This document shows positions 1 through 12,200 of a stretch of 64,000 nucleotides of DNA, in pieces. Source of the DNA: Agelaius tricolor. Its lineage: Eukaryota; Chordata; Aves; Passeriformes; Icteridae. Both the position numbers and the translations under genes were made by a program. Under the pieces are notes generated by a model. That model ran no database searches, was not told the DNA's origin, and worked only from the letters and a program-made list of their open reading frames with translations. The stretch lies in the NCBI GenBank assembly GCA_023055355.1, contig JALJCS010000024.1, forward strand, positions 12,916,001-12,980,000, given 5' to 3'. Every line of letters starts with the position of its first letter. Positions within the stretch are counted from its first letter, which is position 1.

Positions 1-3000
1 AAGCTTTACCAGCTTTTTTTTTATTAGAAACACAGATACACTTTTCTTCTTGGAACATGCATTTGCTGCTCTCAAGGCCATCAAGGGAAAAACATTTCAC
101 TTTGAAACAGTAAGTCCTAAGTTAATTGGTCCAATTTTTCAGATTTCAGTCCCCCTGGCTGCCAGAAAAAGTATGATCTTGATGTGGTCATAAAATGCCC
201 TGTCCAATGCTTTACAATGCCAAATCCACTCAATTCAGAGGATTTTTCACTTCTAAATGGTTCATCATACTACAGATGACACAAGAAAATCACAAATTTA
301 ACATATGAAACCATTTCATTCTCTTCAGCAGAAGCCAAAGGTAAGTGCAGGCAACTTGAACAGAACAGCATTTAGACTTCAAATTAAGAGGACAGAGAAC
401 AGAGATTATAAGAGAAGAAAAGCAATACTTTAAGTCGACTATTTAACAGGAAAGACAGATGACAACAGAAAAAATTAATGTCTTCTTTGCTCAAATCTGC
501 ATGAAAAAATTAACCAGAAAAAATATTTATGGCTAATAATTTTTAGCTAAGAGTCAGAAGTGTAGACTAGAAAAGAAAAACACTAGTTAAATATTTATGC
601 AAGTTCAATGCATTCAAGTCACCAGAATATGACAAAATTGATCTAAATTTCCAGGAAGAACTAGCCAAAGCAATTACTGAACCATGAGAAATAACTGCAG
701 AGGTCTTTTGTAGAAAGATGAGATCACAAGAGACTGAAGTGAAGCAAACAAAAGAAGGACCTTAGATGCTTTTGCTCAAACACCCAAAGGTTTCACAATA
801 AAGCTGAGCTATTAAAGCAGCTGTTCCCTCCTGCCATGGTTCACCCTGTTCCCTCCCATACTGACAACCTGGTTCTGGAGCTTGTTTGACCTCTTACTGA
901 GCCAGTTTTACTGAATCACCTTTCGCTTCAGTTCCCCAGATGAACTAGCTGCTCATCACGCAGCCAGACAAGCATAAAGGATATCATCAGCAATTAACCC
1001 TTCCAGCAGCAGCCAGTTATCACAGCCACTCAGTCACAGTATGAAGTCCCACACCAGTTTTGAGAGGCAGACACAAGGACGTGAGAACAAGCAATCACCG
1101 CTATCTTCATTACAGCACTTAAGAGTGCAACCATTTTTCCTACTCCTAAAGCACCCTAAACTTGCTGGGCAATTCTGCATCACAAAGATGTGAAAATATG
1201 CTTTGGCTGCAGTAACTCCACAAGCGAGCAGGATGTTTGAAATGCCATACTGGAAGACATAGTGTCTTGCTTCTGAGCAAGGCCTAGCCAAAATTTAATT
1301 GCAGGCTGTATGTAGACCAGAGTCTGCTACTTTAGTAGTCCCAATCTTGAAGCTATAAGAATTAACAATTGGCAGATTTGTTTAGAAAAAAGAATCTGAC
1401 TTCCTTTTGATAAGATAACCAAACCACTTACAACAGAAATGATACATGTTACAGATCATGATCTCTCTAAGGTTTTTGGTATTGTTTTACCTTAGAGCAA
1501 AGTAACTGAGCCTGCAGGAAATCACTGGGTAGCTCAAACACTTGCAAACAGTGCTCTCAAGCCCACGCTACCAGTCTCCAGCCAGACCAAAATGGGATTT
1601 TCATTATCAGCTGAAATCTGTGTTGTTTCATTTGTGACAGATACAATACTTTCAGACACAGCTAGGAAAGCTGGTATTACACAAGTGGCACATTCTCAAG
1701 TGCAGAAAACACAAGACCATAATGCGACAACAGAGACTGCCTCACTGGACATGAGCACACTGACTCGGACCAGTGCATAGTGCTCCATACAGGACAGGAG
1801 CCTAATGACAAAAATGAGAGGGAATTTGAGCATCAGTCCTCAGAGAAGCATGGGATTAGAGAAGCACAAAGCAAGTACGCTGCTGTTAAAAAAAGAACTG
1901 CAGAACAACAAATCTGCTCTACTCGACACCAGCGCTGTCCTGTTCTGCACAAGATTTCAGGAAAACACAGACATAATTAGGCTGAGGTTTCACAGTAGCT
2001 TCAGTCAATCTAGCTGCTGGCTGTCACAGTCCCACTCTCTGCCTCCCACTGGCTTCAGTACCGATCTGACCAGGGCTTGCTGGCAGCACTACATCAACAG
2101 AAAACCCACCCTGCTTCAAAAAAAAAAATGTTTTCTGTCAGTCTGGAGCCTGAGTCACCTCAAGCACTGATGGGAGCCAGAGAGGCAGGCAATCATAACA
2201 GCAGCAGTCAGCTTAAACTGTTAGAGAATGGCAGCTTAGTTCTGACAAAAGCAACAAGTACACTGAGGTACAGCAAGCGTGACCCACGTGATGGAGGAGA
2301 ATGAATCCGTTTGCTTAAGCCAGAGAACACATAGCTAAGATGGAGGACAGGGCTACAACTGCAAATCAACACAAGATCTTTTTGAAAACGGAGAACGGTT
2401 CACTAGAGATGGGAAAACAGAATCTGCTCTATTTGTAGCAAAGATGACGTCAGGCATCAGGACAAGCATTTCAGTTATAAAGACTGTCTGCTGTAGCACT
2501 CCACTGCCTACAGGGGGGACATCCTCAGAGCACTTAACGAATCTTCTCATCATCAGAGTAGGAGATAGATTTGGCAACAGTGTGGATCTCCTTATTAAAC
2601 ATAATTCTAATTACTCATATTATCCAAGTCCAGGGCAGTGTATACAACACAGGTAAAAATGTCATTTAGGAATGCAGCAAAGGTACAGGGAGATCTTCGC
2701 TAGCAACAGCTAAAAAAGTAGAATAACTTTCCTAAACCACTAAACAGCTTAAATGTCCAGTTTACTGTTCTGTCTCACATGAAGTCCTGGGAGAACAAAA
2801 TAAACTGTGTATCTCTGTCCTAAAGGATCATTTAAGTGCCTATGTACTTCATCCATCAGAAACAATGTAATTGTTCTCCTGAGAAGCAAAGATGGATAAG
2901 CACATTTCACCCTCACTAACATCCAGTGGAATTTACTAAATTCAGACACTAGCAGCACTATATTACAGTGTACAGGGAATCCAATGAACACAGGTAACAC

Positions 3001-4614
3001 ATAATTCACAAAATTAAAGAACCCTCAAGGTCAAACTAAACTTATCATGAGCATGGCTTTGGAGGTTACACTTGCCATGTAAGCAGAACTACAGACTTAC
3101 CTAATTGCAGCATCTCAATCACACAAGAAAGAAATTCAAATAGTGGGAGCTTTTCTGGTGCAAAGCTGACATTATAAGAAGTCACAGGCAAGGCACACGC
3201 CCCAAGTTCTGCAACAGGGTTTAAGGACATAAAATTGAACACTTTTTTTAAAAAGTGCCATTCCTTTATGCTTGCCCTTACTCAAAAGAACAGGGGAGCA
3301 AGAAAATTCCTGTATAAAAACTCTTAGAAAATAAAAGATTATGAAAAATACAAACTGGATAGTTTTAATAAAATTTTTCAATACTCAGGAAAACCAGTAA
3401 TTGCTCCCCAGGAAGCTTTATCAGGCATGGCAAATTTGGTCCAAACTTTGTGGGAGGCTCAATAAAAGTGACAAAAATGCCTCTCTAGGAACAAAACCCA
3501 AACGACTACAAAATCTGGATGTTTAAATAAAACCTGTTCAGCTGCTGTCAAAAACACACTGAAACAGCTACCAGGAGTCAGTGGAGGTGTTTGTTTCCAT
3601 TCCAATAAAATCCACTCTGTTACAATAGCACAAATTTTTCTGCCGCCACAGATTAAGTTAATTGCAAATGTACTCTCAAATAGAAGGCAAAGTGAAAAAA
3701 ACTACACAAGATCTCCCCTTCTCCTCCCCCCCAGACCCTGTGGTCAGCCTGTCCAATTGGCAAATCCTGCAAAAACAGCTGTAGGTTTTCTTTAACCTGG
3801 TAGCAAATGGAAGAGGCACACGAAAGGATGTGGTGAATCCCAGAGCAGTGCAAGGTGCCATGAGGAAATCGGGAAGCATGAACTCCCCCATGCTGCTGGC
3901 AGCAGTAAGCTATTGTAACTGCCTCTCATGTAACTTCACCGTTCTTTTAAATCTCTCTAGCCAATCTGGTTCTCCCAAACAGCCATTTATGCCCGGAGAT
4001 GGGAGGCAAAACTTCTTGCAGTAGGAGTGCTGGCTGTGAAGTATTGGCCCAAAACCCTCCCACAACACTCAAAGCTGCTGCAGGGAAGTTTGCCTTTCAG
4101 GTGACACACCAGCCTTGATTACTTAACCACCCTGATGCAAGAATAAAAATTACCTTTGTTCACGAGCAAAATTACTTCTATTTAAAATAAAAGCACATAC
4201 CTAGGGTACCTTTACGCCACTCACCAGCAGAACACTGTGCACAGACCCGCAAGCACGGTCCCGTGCGCTGCCGGAGTGCAAGCACGGCAAGCACGGCCGG
4301 GCCGCGCTGCCCGCGCAGGGAGCGCCAGGCCCGCGGCGGCTCCGCCGGGCTGCCCGGGCGGGGGGCGCTCCCTGCGCGGCACCGCCGCCCCTCCGCGCCG
4401 GGCCGAGCGGGACACAGCTCCCGGCAGGGCAGCGAGGGCAGCCCCAGCCGTGCGCGGCCGGAGAGCGGCACCGGCCGCCCGTGAGGGGCTCAGGAGCCCC
4501 GCGGCAGCGCAGGGCAGAAGTTACCGGCGGGGCCGGGGCGCCGACAGCTGCGCACTCCCCAAACCCTCCCTCCCGCCCCGGGGCAGCGGCGCGGGGACCG
4601 CCCCGGTCCGCTAC
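1..4614 (-). other. FBXL5: FBXL5 intron 1 (partial)
   Basis: This AT-rich stretch continues upstream of the FBXL5 exon 1 donor on the minus strand. I looked on the minus strand for the next hemerythrin-domain exon and found none, so the intron is probably longer than the part seen here. Short open frames occur on both strands but none resembles a known protein. The part from about 4220 belongs to the CpG island. I recognise no interspersed repeat in 1-4200. Confidence 0.7.
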
Positions 4615-4698
4615 CTTGTCGCAGTAGAGCCCCACGAGCTGCTTCATGCGCCAGTGCGGGGCGGAGAACACGTCCACCTCCTCGGGGAAGGGAGCCAT
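4615..4698 (-). CDS. FBXL5: FBXL5 first coding exon (N-terminus of F-box/LRR protein 5)
   Basis: The minus strand encodes 28 residues starting [20 protein letters not shown] and ending LVGLYCDK, followed by a GTAG splice donor at 4614-4611. I recognise this as the N-terminus of FBXL5, differing at about one position from the mammalian protein as I remember it. FBXL5 is the substrate receptor of an SCF ubiquitin ligase that degrades iron-regulatory proteins. Its N-terminal hemerythrin-like domain binds a di-iron centre and senses iron and oxygen, and this exon begins that domain. The start codon lies inside a CpG island, as expected of a housekeeping gene. The remaining exons should lie beyond the left edge. 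I saw no second exon in the 4.6 kb available. The reading frame stays open past the donor, but that extension is intronic. Confidence 0.93.
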
Positions 4699-4798
4699 GT
4701 TCTCCCCATGGAGCCGCGCCGCGAACGGCGGCGCGAACGGCGGCGCGAGCATCCGCACCGCGCGTGCGCCCGCCCCGCGTGACCGCGCCTGCCGCCCC

Positions 4799-4808
4799 GC
4801 GCGTGCGC
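4799..4808 (-). promoter_or_regulatory. NRF1-type motif upstream of FBXL5
   Basis: Read on the minus strand with its flanks this is CGCGCACGCGCG, a full match to the NRF1 consensus YGCGCAYGCGCR. A second copy of the ten-base core lies at 4760-4769 with one mismatched flank. Paired NRF1 sites about 100 nt upstream of the start codon of a CpG-island gene are plausible regulators, but this is motif evidence only. Confidence 0.5.
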
Positions 4809-5003
4809 GGCTGGCCCCGCCCCTTCCCGCCGGGAGCGGCAGAGCCGGGCCTGCCTCGGCCCGGCGGGTCTCGGTGTGGGATGCGCACTGCTCGGCAGCG
4901 CAGCCCTGGGTTCATCCTAGTGAGCTGCAGTACTGCACGACTGGAGATCCCGTGCCTTGGCAAGGCCAAGGTAGCAGCTTGCGGATGTAAAAAACACGTA
5001 CGG

Positions 5004-5470
5004 AATCAGTTAGGTTGGAAAAGAGCTCTGAGGTCAAGGACTCCAGCCCGTGACCCAGCACCTCGTCTGCTAGACCATGGCACTGAACGCCACGTCGTCT
5101 TCCCTTAAAAACCTCCGGGGACGATGACTCAGTCACATCCCTGGGCAGCCCATTCCCATGTCTAACCACCCTTCCTCTGAGGAAATTCTTCCTAATGTCC
5201 AACCTAGAGCCTTCCCTGGAGCAAGCAGTTTAAGACTGTCCTGTCCTATTGCTATTTGCCTGGGAGAAACGACCGTCCCCCACCTGCTACAGCTCCTCCC
5301 AAGTGTTTTAGAGAGCAGTGAGCTCCACCTTGGTCTCCTCCAGGCTAAACACCCCCAGCTGCTCCCCACAACACTTGTGCTCTGTTGCCCTGCTCAGCAC
5401 CTCAGTGTCCTTCCTGAACTGAGGGGCACAGAACTGGACACAGGATTTGCAGTGTGACCTCACCAAGAAA
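5004..5470 (-). repeat. CR1 LINE 3' fragment, minus strand
   Basis: From 5004 the plus strand reads as the reverse complement of a CR1 3' end: TCAGTTAGGTTGGAAAAGAG, then blocks corresponding to the conserved 3' UTR (summary text ggcagcccattcc, ctgaggaaattcttcc, ccaggctaaacaccccc) through to about 5470. CR1 is the dominant retrotransposon of bird genomes and copies are typically truncated at the 5' end, as here. The element has accumulated many substitutions, and open frames across it are not genes. Confidence 0.88.
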
Positions 5471-8035
5471 GGTCCTAGGAAAGCTATTTGTATATGCTGC
5501 AGCACGGAATCTGCACCCAACCCTTTGCAGCATTTGTACCAAACGAGTACAGTTAAGTGTGTTTGTTTAACATCCGAGGCGAATGGACCAGAAACACCTG
5601 CCTGTCATACTGATCTGCTTGTGCAACATTTCAAAGTAAACAGGAACACTGGGCCGAGCTGAGATTGCACATCAGTTTGACAAAAGCTGTAACTGTCAAC
5701 CAACATGTAGTGTTGTAAAACTGTTGACCAGCATTGCAATGTTCAGTAAATGTCACCAAAATACTTCGTCAAACACACAAGAGATGCAGCAGGACCTTCT
5801 GACTGAAAACTGTGCAAGGTCTATGTTGCAGATATTAAATGTATTAGAGCTAGAGAGGTCATAGGTGTAAGCAATTCATTGTAAATATGTTGAAATATTT
5901 TCAGCAAAGTCACGTGAGTTTTTAGTCTGGTATTTCTCAACATTAGTATGTTGGGAATAAAATGCTGGTACAAGCAGTAAATAGTGAACTAAGCAGAAGA
6001 GCTCATGAGCGTTACTTAGCTGACACTGTGCACAATAATCTTTTTATCTCTTTATCTAAGGAAATTAGTCTTAAGCACCTGTAGTACTAGGTGTTTCCTT
6101 TTCCATGAATTCTTTCCTCCTTTGGAAGGACTTTTGAACACACTGACCTACTTAGCCATGTTTGCAAATATGTACAAACCTCAGGAGGTTAAATTCTTTC
6201 AACTTTGGGGTGGGGAAAAAAAGCAGTTACACAGGAGGGAAGAAAGGAAGGCGAAGCACAGGTGTTCCACAGCTGGCTAGCCATCACACAGCTGTGCTTA
6301 CTGTTTGGCAAGTGAGCAGAGCTCTGGGTTTGAGCTTGAGCATTTCTTTCTCAGAGAGTGTGCCCTGGCACACAAGGGAGCAGGTGAGACCTTGTGGTAC
6401 TGCTGTAGGTAGACCTAGGCACTGAAGACACAAACCCTTAAGAAACAATGTTTGAAGTTCATTGCTTACAGAGGAGCTTGTGAATATGAGGTCCTATTTC
6501 CAGGCCTAGAGCATGTGGTCATACAGAATTGAGGTTATTCAGAAATTCATGCTTGAGTAGTAGCAGAGGATTAACGTTACCATCTGTTGCACCTTCCTAC
6601 TGCTGGAACTTACCACTCCCACCTGATAGAAATAACAGGAGAGAACATGTTGGTTCCTCATCTTCTGGGGTTCAGAATGTAAACATATGCTGAATTTCAT
6701 GGTTGTTTGGGTTAATATTCAGTTTGTGAACCACAGTATCTCCAGAGCAGATATGCTGCCAATTTTCTGACTTTTCTTCACGAGCAAGAAGATCATCTAG
6801 GAGAGAAGGGAGAGAGAGGGAGGAACAGTGATCTGCATCCACCATGAATTGCCAGACCTCAGGAGGCCAGAAGGGCAGCCAGTTTGTGGCAGTGAATTAC
6901 AATACTACAAGAAAAATTACCTGATAAAGTGATTAAAATACTGAATTTTCATGGACTAGTTTAAGAGTACACTTTGTAATTTTTTGCAAGAATTTACATG
7001 GAGAGATGATTCTGAGGAGGGATTCTCCATTAATGTAATAGAAAAAGATATCATGAGATTCAGTGACTGGAAGCTAGAAGTAGACAAGTTCAAGCCAGAG
7101 CTAAGGTTTTACTCTGAAGGCTATCAAACCACTGGAACCCTGGAGGTTGTTAATTTAGCCCTCACGTGAAATATTTGGAACAAAACTAGGAACACAAATT
7201 TAAAATGGCTGTGCTGAGTCAGATCAAAGGCCCTTCTGGCCTGATGTTGTATTTCTAGAGGTTGGCAGCGAGGAAAGGAAGCTTGACAGGAGTTGAAATG
7301 GAGATCCCAACAACTCTTGGATCCAGTTTCTCTGGGATGTTTGGACAGGTTGTCTATTTGTTAAGGAACCCACATCTTCTTGCCCAAGGTGCTGTGTCCT
7401 AACCCAGTGTGCACATGGAGAAACATTCAGTATCTGTCTGTATGACTTCTTAATTTATACTGCATATTTTAAGCAAAAGTTCTAGCCTTGATGCAAAAAT
7501 CAGTGACAATTTCTGCACATTTCTGTATAGAAGATCACATCACATTCTGGTTTCTGTTAGATTCTGAAATTACTGAGCAAAATTTGGTTGCAGCAAAGTC
7601 AATAAAAAAGAAAATGTTCAGTGACTTCCATGACTATTGCACTCTCTAATCCTGAATTTAAAGTATTGGCTTGAAACCATTTCATTATTGTTCTGGTGCC
7701 CTGTCAGCATGGACATAGAGAGGTTAGGAAAAGAAATAGGAAGACAAAGCATTAGAGAAGCAACAGGAGTAAAGTACATAATTTCCTGTGTCTCCACCAT
7801 ATCAAGCACAACATTGCACATCCATTTCTGAGTAAATTTGGCTTTCCTGAAGACTTTGCTGCAGGTGGCAACCAATTGGCTATATTTTATCATATTTATA
7901 GCAGAAATCCATCATCAGAAATTTACTCAATGATTAGCAAGATTTTTCCCTCAGCAAAATCCACCGGCCGAGTACCAGTGCATCAACAGAAGTATGACAC
8001 TACATAAATAAGTACACAAAAAATAAAGTCATATA
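5471..8035. other. FBXL5-BST1 spacer
   Basis: Between the CR1 fragment and the GA microsatellite no exon, RNA gene or strong promoter is recognised. About 7205-7330 has the flavour of an old interspersed repeat (it opens GCTGTGCTGAGTCAGATCAA) but I could not assign a family. The small open frames here are of chance length. Confidence 0.5.
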
Positions 8036-8043
8036 GTCACTGA

Positions 8044-8206
8044 GGGAAAGAGAAAGAGAAGAGAAGATGAGAGAAGAGGAAGAGAAGAGAAGAGAAGAGA
8101 AGAGAAGAGAAGAGAAGAGAAGAGAAGAGAAGAGAAGAGAAGAGAAGAGAAGAGAAGAGAAGAGAAGGAGAAGAAAGAGAAGAAAGAGAGAAAAGAAAGA
8201 GAAGAA
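8044..8206 (+). repeat. GA-rich pentanucleotide microsatellite
   Basis: An almost pure purine tract is built from the five-base unit AGAGA, uninterrupted at about 8080-8167, with degenerate GAAAGA-type flanks. The complementary strand is all pyrimidine. It lies about 0.9 kb upstream of the BST1 start codon. Open frames across it (polar Arg/Glu/Lys one way, Ser/Leu/Phe the other) are composition artefacts. The purine-pyrimidine asymmetry could allow triplex (H-DNA) formation, and length polymorphism is expected. Confidence 0.95.
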
Positions 8207-9074
8207 CCAGCATGGTCCTCAGAAATATGAGTGCAAAAATACTTGGAAGTTGAATACAAAATACTTGGAGGTTGATTTTTTTTTTTTTTTTAAGGAAAAA
8301 ACGAATGTGGTTGTATTTGCAGCAGTGTGTACCAGAGAATATTCTGAAGATTAGATTGATTGATGCCTTTTGATGTTCTAACATAGTACTTATGGAAAGA
8401 ACCTGGAGGAGAATGACAGCAGAAGTTGAAGACATTTGTTCAGTGCACAGGATACACGTTGTAACCCTTATGTTTCTCGTCAGGATTGATTCCTGACTGC
8501 AAGGCAGGGTTTCTTCACGAACACATGATGCACATATCACACCAAAAAGCCACTGTCACTGCCCAGAGGAGATGGGAAAAAGAGCTGACTAATGCTACCC
8601 CTGTGTGTGATACAAGATAACTCGAGGACTTGGATATTTACACCGTCGTTGCTGTAACTGCATATTTTAGATTTTTTTGGTTTTTTGGTTTTTTTGCTTT
8701 AGTGGTTTAGGAAAGTGGAGCACAGCAACGAGTATTCAGCGAACCAAAGGCATCTTAAGTATTCAAGCGGTAAGGGTTTTTTCCTCCCTTTATGGAGAAA
8801 TACTGCAATTCTCTTCAGTTATCACCAGGTGGCCTTCAAAGTTTCTCGTTTTTCTGAAGCGGGGAATAGTTTAGACACGAGGAAGTGATGTATCCCTATG
8901 CTGCAATCGTTCCAGGAAATAGTTAGGTTATAGTTTCCAGCAAGGTTTTTTTTCCCGCCTTTGTCTTCTGTACTGAGCTGTAGCTAGTACTGAAAATATT
9001 AAATGTTCAGACTGCAGGTTTCCATTTAAATTGTATCATTGAACTCTACTTTTTTTTTTTTTCTGTTAAGTATT

Positions 9075-9106
9075 GGATTGTCAAGAATTCGGATTGTCAA
9101 GGATTC
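9075..9106 (+). repeat. 16-bp tandem duplication upstream of the BST1 start
   Basis: GGATTGTCAAGAATTC is followed directly by GGATTGTCAAGGATTC, a 15/16 match. The pair ends three bases before the BST1 ATG, so it lies in the BST1 5' leader if transcription starts upstream of it. Confidence 0.85.
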
Positions 9107-9109
9107 ATT

Positions 9110-9276
9110 ATGATGAACCTCTTTTTCCCTCTTTTATTTGTCTCTGTTCTGTGTATGAACAGCTTCTCAGGAGCGCAGGGAAAGAAATGGAAAGGTGAAG
9201 GTACTACTCAAAACCTGGAAAGTATTGTCATTGGAAGATGCTATGAGTATATTACACTTGTGAACCCTGCTGTTGG
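9110..9276 (+). CDS. BST1: BST1 exon 1 (signal peptide and start of the cyclase domain)
   Basis: This exon encodes residues 1-55 plus two bases of codon 56. It opens MMNLFFPLLFVSVLC, a typical hydrophobic signal core, with likely cleavage near SFSGAQG. Then come the family motifs NLESIVIGRCYEYI and NPAVG. The donor is a consensus GTAAGT at 9277. Of the two adjacent ATGs I chose the first, and the second (9113) would work equally well. No CpG island lies here, unlike CD38. Confidence 0.93.
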
Positions 9277-12200
9277 GTAAGTTTTGCTTGTTTCTGGATT
9301 AGTTTTTTATATTCTGTACAAAATGGTTGTTAATCAGAAGCTTGATGTTATGCTTCTAGCCATGCTAGTGATCCTTTTGAAGCCAACATGCTTGTAGCTG
9401 TCTGGAAACAACAAAATGACTTTGATTGATGTCATATTTTAACTAAAGTACTGTAATTGAGGCAAGATTTTTAATCCTTCAATTCTTTATTTCACTTTTT
9501 TTTCCCATTGCACCCCACCTTTCTTTCTGTAAGGAGAACAACACACAGAAATGACAGGGATGGTGTTTTGGAAGGACCAAATCTGACAGCAGTCTTGGGA
9601 AGACCAGCTTTGCCTTGCATGTCTGTGTGTCCAGTCATGTACAAAGGGGAACACTTCACTTTACAGCTTTCTTGTGGTACTGAAGGAACCTGTTTAGCCC
9701 ATCCACCTGAAAAATCAAGTACTAATCATGCTCCAGTGGGATTATCTATTGGTTGTGATTATCAGTGGGAGCTTCTATTGGTTGTGCTAATTATACAGAA
9801 CTGGAGGTAAATCACACACTTTGCTAAAAAGAGCACTTTTCTGTCTTCCTTGCATTGTAAAGAGGAAGAAAATAAGAAGGACAATCTCTTGGAGTTCAGC
9901 CCTTTATTCTGCCACTAAAAAGTTGTCCTAAAAGTGTGAAGAGGTATTTGCAGAGGGGCCCTATCTGGATTGCAGTGGCATTGAATTGCTTTCTTTAAAC
10001 AGGGTTAGATGATATTGCAAATATCACCTCCAGTCCCTAACCTCCCATTTTCAGTTCCTGTTGCAAAAGAGGAAGATAAAGGACTTAAAACAAATTTTTC
10101 GCTTTTAACAAAGGTAAAACAATATACTTCTGCACAATAATACTCTTAACCTATTAGAAGTATCTTCTTTCAAGTCTTATGAAGGAAAAAAGATCATCCT
10201 AATGCAAATAACACAGTGCATGAATTTCAGTGGAACAGTTCAAGCTTGCCAAATTTATAAACATGTCACAATGGAAAGTGGAAGTAAGCTTTAAGTGTAG
10301 ATTTCTACATTCCTACAATATATTACATAATGTAAAATATGTGAACTTAGTTTACAGTTGTGTAGGTAATCTGGTCATGCAGTAGGCTCTAGATAGGTAG
10401 AGCTTCTGCAGGACTTAACAGATGCCACTTCATTTATATCTGAAGCAGGACATGAATAAAAAATACAGAATATGCTAAAATGAGCAACATAAAGGATAGT
10501 TACTGCAGAAATTGGAACCATATTGTTAACTGATTTGGACTTTTAGAGATGTAAATGCAGTATTCTGGGAAACATTTCTATACGTCTCATGTTTATGATA
10601 GTTTTGTGATTTACTGAATTCTGGTTACATTTTCACAACATGATTTTAAAATTGAGAAGTTTGAATATGTTCATCAAAGTATTCTTGCTCAGGATAGCAT
10701 GAAGCCAGGCAGGATATTAGGACTACTTTCCTGAATTTAGACCAAAAATGGCATTATTAAAAGAAGATTTATGCAACTAATTTCTTACCATGTGGGGATT
10801 TTTTGATTTCCCTTAGGTCTACAAGCAAATAATGTAATTCAAACAAAATGGAAATTTCATATTGCACAGGTGCAAAATCTAATTATTAATAGCCCTTTCT
10901 GTTCATTGTCTGTTTCTTAGTTGCCCCCAGCTAGCTTTTACAGATGTGACCACCTGAACAGGTTTTGCTTCTGAATTTATGCACAAATTTTCTAAAAATA
11001 CTTTGCTAACTGAAAGGAAGCTAGCAAAACATGTCTTTGCACTGCAAGATAGTTAAAACATAAAGATGGTTATAGGAACATAAAAAAAACTTCCCCAGAT
11101 GTTAAAACACAATGTGCAAAATGGCAATCAAAAGAGGCATTTTACAAAATGCTGTGGCCATGCAGAAGTGAGATTTTGAATTTGAATTAAGATCATATTT
11201 GACATTTCCTAACAGAAGTACACTAAATAACACAAATGTTCCTATAATGCTTTTTGTCCATATTTGTTTACTTTGAGTATATCATGAAAGCTTTGAAAAC
11301 AATTTTTTTAACTAAATAGTGTGAAATTAATCTGGCTTATTAGTGTCTACTAAGATTAGAAGGCATTTTCCTGAACTGCAGTCCTTCCCCACCCTGTAGT
11401 TTCAAAAAGTGTTTTTGACAGCTAAGAAGTTTTGAGTATCAGAGCAGAATAATCCTTTTGATTTACAAGCTGTTCAAAACTGCGTGAGAAGTCATGAAAA
11501 AAAAAAAAAAAAGCAATATGTGAGTTAACCAGAAAATTACTGATGGATGCACCTGTCAAGAAAGATCTTAAAAGATCAGTTGATTGCAACCCACAAGGAC
11601 TAACGTAAGTGCTTTGAGTAGAAAGCTCTTTAACAAAATGAGACCTAAGAGTATACAACTGTCAGAAGCCAAAGTATAACAGCTTGAAATCAGAAATAGG
11701 GCGCAAATTCTTTTATCAAGTAAATCTGTTTAAACCTTGAAACTAGTGATCAAGGGTCATATTGCATCACTGAAAAGGTTCAGGTCAAGATCCATATCTG
11801 CTTACAAGATATAGGGAATTTTTATATAGTTGTTGGAAGCATGACAAGAGATTTCTGTAAGAAAATCTGTGATCTGTTTCCTGCATAGCTCATCACAAAG
11901 TCTCCATTAAAGTGTCTGTGACATTCAGTGTCACAAAGCAGCTCCCTAAAGAACCTGTACCAGCAGAAACCTTGCTGTCTATGGATGATACTAAATGAGC
12001 AAAAACACTGTAGTGGCAAAGTTTGGTTTACTTCTCAGGACTACTGTTGTTGAAGCTAGGGCTTTGCAATGACAGCTATTCATGTTAGGAAGGCTGAATG
12101 CACATAATGTAAATATTCTGTTGTGCAGAGTGTTCCTGGCATAGACATTGTCACAGCATTATGTGGGGAAGGTACTGTGGAAAAGTGGTGAAAACAGAAA

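Larger units (their letters stand above)
4220..4900 (-). promoter_or_regulatory. FBXL5: CpG-island promoter of FBXL5
   Basis: A dense run of CpG dinucleotides and GC-rich DNA surrounds the FBXL5 start codon, in sharp contrast to the AT-rich flanks. No TATA box is evident, which fits a broad housekeeping promoter. Just upstream of the ATG are tandem copies of GCGAACGGCGGC (about 4721-4750). Two GCGCGTGCGC motifs at 4760-4769 and 4799-4808 read as NRF1-type sites on the minus strand. The exact transcription start cannot be placed. The next gene, BST1, points away from this promoter but starts more than 4 kb off, so a shared bidirectional core promoter is unlikely. Confidence 0.8.

Noticed and set aside
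1034..1291. 85-codon minus-strand frame as a second FBXL5 exon
   Set aside because: Its sequence does not resemble the FBXL5 hemerythrin domain and the borders are not in phase with exon 1.
4201..4758. 185-codon minus-strand frame that includes the FBXL5 start
   Set aside because: Only the 28 codons 4698-4615 are FBXL5. The rest reads through the splice donor into CpG-island intron, and the upstream extension lies before the recognised initiator.
4237..4782. 181-codon plus-strand frame in the FBXL5 CpG island
   Set aside because: Ala/Arg/Pro-rich translation of GC-rich DNA antisense to FBXL5, with no domain.
8037..8540. 167-codon minus-strand Ser/Leu/Phe-rich frame
   Set aside because: Most of it is the reverse reading of the GA microsatellite.
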